NCBI GenBank assembly: GCA_937967705.1
Contig: CALCJG010000057.1
Location: 1 to 5,840 of the forward strand
Direction of reading: 5' to 3'
Length of the DNA: 5,840 nt
Source: an uncultured Spirochaetia bacterium
Lineage (GTDB): Bacteria; Spirochaetota; UBA4802; JAGODF01
The notes under the pieces were generated by a model. It saw only the letters and a list, made by a program, of their open reading frames with translations. It was not told the origin of the DNA and did no database searches. The position numbers and the translations under genes were made by a program. The stretch's first letter is position 1. Each line of letters opens with the position of its first letter. Shown here piece after piece: positions 5,180 to 5,840 of this stretch.

Positions 5180-5840
5180 ATGTATCCGGTAACACTCAGG
5201 GATCTTCTCGATGCCGCCCTTTTCGGGACTCCCATCCTGATATCATTATTTTCGGTTGCCGACATGCAAAATTTCAGATATTTAAAGATAAAAAGCCTCC
5301 TGTCCCGGTCTTCCCTAAAGATTTCTTTACAAAAAGGGGCGGGGAAGATAATCCCTGTCGAACAGGCGGGGGTTTCCCCCCTGCAATTCCGGTTAGAGGA
5401 TCACCTTTTGACAATCGCCGACATCCTATTAAAAGCGCTGGAGAGGAGGGCCTCCCTCCATACAAACCCCGATACAGACTGTTACCGTCTCTTTCACCTC
5501 GGGGGAGACGGCATCGAGGGGCTGACCATAGACCGTTACGGCAGCTATATCCTGATCCAGTTCTTCGAGACGGAACTCTTTTCCCGTCTGGAGGAGATAA
5601 GGGGAGTGCTCCCGGGGGTTCTGAAGGCCGCGGGTCTTCCCTTTCGCGGCATTCTGCTAAAGGACAGGACCCGGATATCCTCAGCCCAGATAGCGGAACT
5701 GCGAAAGAGCCGTCTCCTCACGGGAGAAGAACCTCCAGCAGGGTATATTTGCATGCAAAACGGGATCAGGGCTGCAGTGGATCTCCGGGAAGGCCAGAAT
5801 ACCGGCCTGTTCCTGGATATGCGGCAGATACGGGAAAGGC
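5180..5840 (+). CDS. RlmI-like class I SAM-dependent (rRNA) methyltransferase, partial (C-terminus off the right edge)
   Basis: 220 codons are visible. Residues from about 85 onward match the RlmI/YccW-type central domain: ALERRASL, then CYRLFHLGGDGIEGLTIDRYGSYILIQFF (102-130), then VDLREGQNTGLFLDMRQIR (200-217), where the family has a DLxxGQKTGFFLDQR-type sequence just before the SAM-binding Rossmann domain. The SAM motifs themselves lie beyond the window. Characterised relatives methylate cytosine C5 in 23S rRNA. The first 80 or so residues do not look like the N-terminal PUA domain of RlmI, and I do not recognise them. The frame is closed by a TGA at 5150, and ATG 5180 is the first start in it, with only weak SD-like bases directly before it. 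ATG 5264 is the alternative, but it has no SD. The gene is divergent from the amidohydrolase operon. The family is fairly sure; the precise target is not. Confidence 0.78.
   Translation, partial: MYPVTLRDLLDAALFGTPILISLFSVADMQNFRYLKIKSLLSRSSLKISLQKGAGKIIPVEQAGVSPLQFRLEDHLLTIADILLKALERRASLHTNPDTDCYRLFHLGGDGIEGLTIDRYGSYILIQFFETELFSRLEEIRGVLPGVLKAAGLPFRGILLKDRTRISSAQIAELRKSRLLTGEEPPAGYICMQNGIRAAVDLREGQNTGLFLDMRQIRER

Noticed and set aside
5014..5265. Minus-strand open frame across the intergenic region into the methyltransferase start
   Set aside because: It overlaps both promoter candidates and the 5' end of the RlmI-like gene, and its translation has no domain-like features.

Overview
The window is a compact, ordinary-looking bacterial chromosomal segment of moderate GC. 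Five genes and one tRNA lie on the minus strand, and one gene on the plus strand runs off the right edge. Shine-Dalgarno (SD) motifs are good, gaps are 13-51 bp, and no mobile element or CRISPR array is visible. The host is not certain. The RF1-PrmC pair, AGG-rich codon use and a cyclic-nucleotide-domain/TPR fusion beside a Crp-like gene would suit a spirochaete, but this is a low-confidence taxonomic guess.

Minus strand, in transcription order from right to left: a divergent promoter region (about 5057-5092); an amidohydrolase-superfamily enzyme of deaminase/chlorohydrolase type (4967-3738); a protein with a degenerate cyclic-nucleotide-binding fold, a long acidic linker and TPRs (3720-2488); a canonical Crp/Fnr-type regulator (2471-1824); tRNA-Arg(CCU) (1810-1737); an intrinsic terminator (1726-1701); prfA encoding RF1 (1685-615); and prmC, the RF1/RF2 glutamine methyltransferase (618 to beyond the left edge). 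The first three genes are separated by 17 and 16 bp, and the tRNA starts 13 bp after the crp-like stop. They are therefore probably one transcript, which ends at the terminator just before the prfA ribosome-binding site. prfA and prmC overlap by ATGA and are translationally coupled.

Plus strand: from 5180 to the right edge lies the N-terminal part of an RlmI-like class I methyltransferase without a recognisable PUA domain. It has a plausible promoter overlapping the divergent minus-strand promoter, and a structured leader.

There are two functional themes. One is translation termination and RNA modification (RF1, PrmC, tRNA-Arg, RlmI-like enzyme). The other is a likely signalling module: an orphan amidohydrolase, a non-canonical cNMP-fold/TPR scaffold and a canonical cNMP-fold transcription factor. 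The signalling module is the most interesting part of the window. No stretch longer than 300 bp lacks a gene; the largest gap (4968-5179) holds the divergent promoters and the methyltransferase leader.
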